Of a stretch of 6,743 bases of DNA, positions 6,135 through 6,743 are shown one piece after another. How positions within the stretch are numbered: position 1 is the first letter of the stretch; each line of letters opens with the position of its first letter. The notes under the pieces were generated by a model. That model worked only from the letters and a program-made list of their open reading frames with translations, did no database searches and was not told the origin of the DNA. The stretch lies in NCBI GenBank assembly GCA_029881855.1, contig JAOULU010000093.1:1-6743 (forward strand), written 5' to 3'. The DNA comes from Nitrosomonas sp. (GTDB lineage Bacteria > Pseudomonadota > Gammaproteobacteria > Burkholderiales > Nitrosomonadaceae). Made by a program: the position numbers and the translations under genes.

Positions 6135-6140
6135 AGGAGA
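6135..6140 (+). promoter_or_regulatory. Ribosome binding site for soxY
   Basis: AGGAGA lies 7 nt before GTG at 6148 and 13 nt before ATG at 6154. The spacing favours the GTG start, which differs from the ATG start only by two residues. Confidence 0.6.
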
Positions 6141-6147
6141 CAAAACT

Positions 6148-6615
6148 GTGAGTATGAAGCGCAGAACATTCTTAAAGGGTACGGTTGCGACCGGCGCATT
6201 GGGCTTTGCCCTAGGTGCGGGCTTGCTCAAACCGACAGCGGTTCTAGCCGCGTATCCCGAAGATGCTTTCAAGGCGGAGAAAATTGAAGACGCACTGAAT
6301 GCCTTATTTGGTAGCTCAAGCGCAAAAGACGGTGACATTAAAATCAAAGCACCAGACATCGCCGAAAACGGTGCCGTGGTTCCCGTGACAGTCTCTACCA
6401 AGATTCAAAACGTGGAAAGCATCAGCTTGCTGGTTGAAAAAAACCCTCAGCCTTTAGGTGCAAGCTATAACTTAGTCGGCAATATCGATGGGTTTGTTGC
6501 CACGCGAATCAAAATGCGTGAGACATCCGATGTAATTGCTGTTGTTAAGGCAGGCGGTGACATTTTCTCAGCGAAGAAAACTGTGAAAGTAACCATCGGT
6601 GGTTGCGGCGGTTAA
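6148..6615 (+). CDS. soxY: Thiosulfate-oxidation carrier protein SoxY
   Basis: SoxY is the covalent sulfur carrier of the Sox cycle: intermediates are bound to the cysteine of its flexible C-terminal arm and processed by SoxAX, SoxB and, where present, SoxCD. The 155-residue precursor ends in GGCGG (151-155), the family hallmark, with Cys153 as the carrier. A twin-arginine signal is seen at RRTFLK, residues 5-10, followed by a hydrophobic stretch and an AVLA end near 34, so it is exported folded, probably with SoxZ, which has no signal of its own. GTG at 6148 is preferred over ATG at 6154 for its spacing to AGGAGA; a still longer frame opening at GTG 6130 would start before the Shine-Dalgarno site. 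The mature part is rich in beta-strand segments, as expected for the immunoglobulin-like fold. Cys153 is the only cysteine. Confidence 0.96.
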   Translation: MSMKRRTFLKGTVATGALGFALGAGLLKPTAVLAAYPEDAFKAEKIEDALNALFGSSSAKDGDIKIKAPDIAENGAVVPVTVSTKIQNVESISLLVEKNPQPLGASYNLVGNIDGFVATRIKMRETSDVIAVVKAGGDIFSAKKTVKVTIGGCGG

Positions 6616-6663
6616 TCCGGTTGCAGACTGGCTTAATGAAAGGTTTATAGAGGAACATTCACA

Positions 6664-6743
6664 ATGGCAAAGAAATCGATCAAGATTAAAGCGAAAATGA
6701 AGGGCAGTACCGCTGAAATAAAAGCCCTGATTAAGCACAACAT
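6664..6743 (+). CDS. soxZ: SoxZ, thiosulfate-oxidation complex subunit (partial, 5' end)
   Basis: SoxZ partners SoxY in the periplasm; the SoxYZ heterodimer carries the sulfur intermediates. Only about 26 codons are present before the window ends. MAKKSIKIKAKMKG is followed by AEIKALIKHN, matching the opening beta-strand and the conserved KALI(x)H segment of SoxZ. There is no signal peptide, as usual for SoxZ, which relies on SoxY for Tat export. GAGGA at 6650-6654 lies 9 nt before the ATG, and the gene starts 48 nt after the soxY stop, so co-translation from one transcript is likely. Too short to judge anything about its C-terminal half. Confidence 0.9.
   Translation, partial: MAKKSIKIKAKMKGSTAEIKALIKHN

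Noticed and set aside
1..6743. CRISPR array, tRNA or rRNA gene, insertion sequence, or phage gene.
   Set aside because: No regularly spaced repeats, cloverleaf with CCA-type end, transposase frame or terminal repeats were seen on either strand.

Overview
The window looks like chromosomal DNA from a sulfur-oxidising proteobacterium, most likely a gammaproteobacterium. The sox genes and a TusA/DsrE2 pair point to sulfur oxidation. The housekeeping genes (ffh next to a divergent ypjD-type gene, and a BepA-type M48 protease next to tusA) fit Gammaproteobacteria. Base composition is moderately AT-rich, especially between genes. The genus cannot be named from the sequence alone.

Layout. Positions 1-953 (minus) hold the 5' two thirds of ffh, the SRP GTPase; its C-terminal RNA-binding domain lies outside the window. 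Immediately upstream on the same strand (989-1753) is a metallo-beta-lactamase-fold hydrolase resembling class II cyclic-nucleotide phosphodiesterases or RNase Z-like proteins. A roughly 117-bp divergent region separates it from a CcsA/YpjD-family membrane protein on the plus strand (1871-2674). A bidirectional terminator at 2738-2762 lies between this gene and the converging minus-strand tusA-dsrE2 pair (3562 down to 2787). An AT-rich stretch of nearly 500 bp with no gene separates tusA from the divergent bepA-like protease (4044-5489). A second intergenic stretch, rich in inverted repeats, leads into soxX (5734-6105), soxY (6148-6615) and the start of soxZ (6664 to the window end).

How the genes work together. 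SoxX is a periplasmic c-type cytochrome that, with SoxA (not in the window), attaches thiosulfate to SoxY. SoxY carries the sulfur on the Cys of its C-terminal GGCGG arm and works as a complex with SoxZ. TusA and DsrE2 are cytoplasmic persulfide-handling proteins linked in many sulfur oxidisers to the Dsr or sHdr routes. The window therefore pairs a periplasmic Sox module with a cytoplasmic sulfur relay, separated by an outer-membrane quality-control protease. CcsA/YpjD proteins share a fold with cytochrome c assembly factors, but a specific link to SoxX maturation would be speculation.

All genes belong to families I recognise and I do not see a wholly new system. The least explained part is the soxX upstream region, which holds two separate inverted repeats and a pair of direct repeats, each containing a -10-like hexamer.
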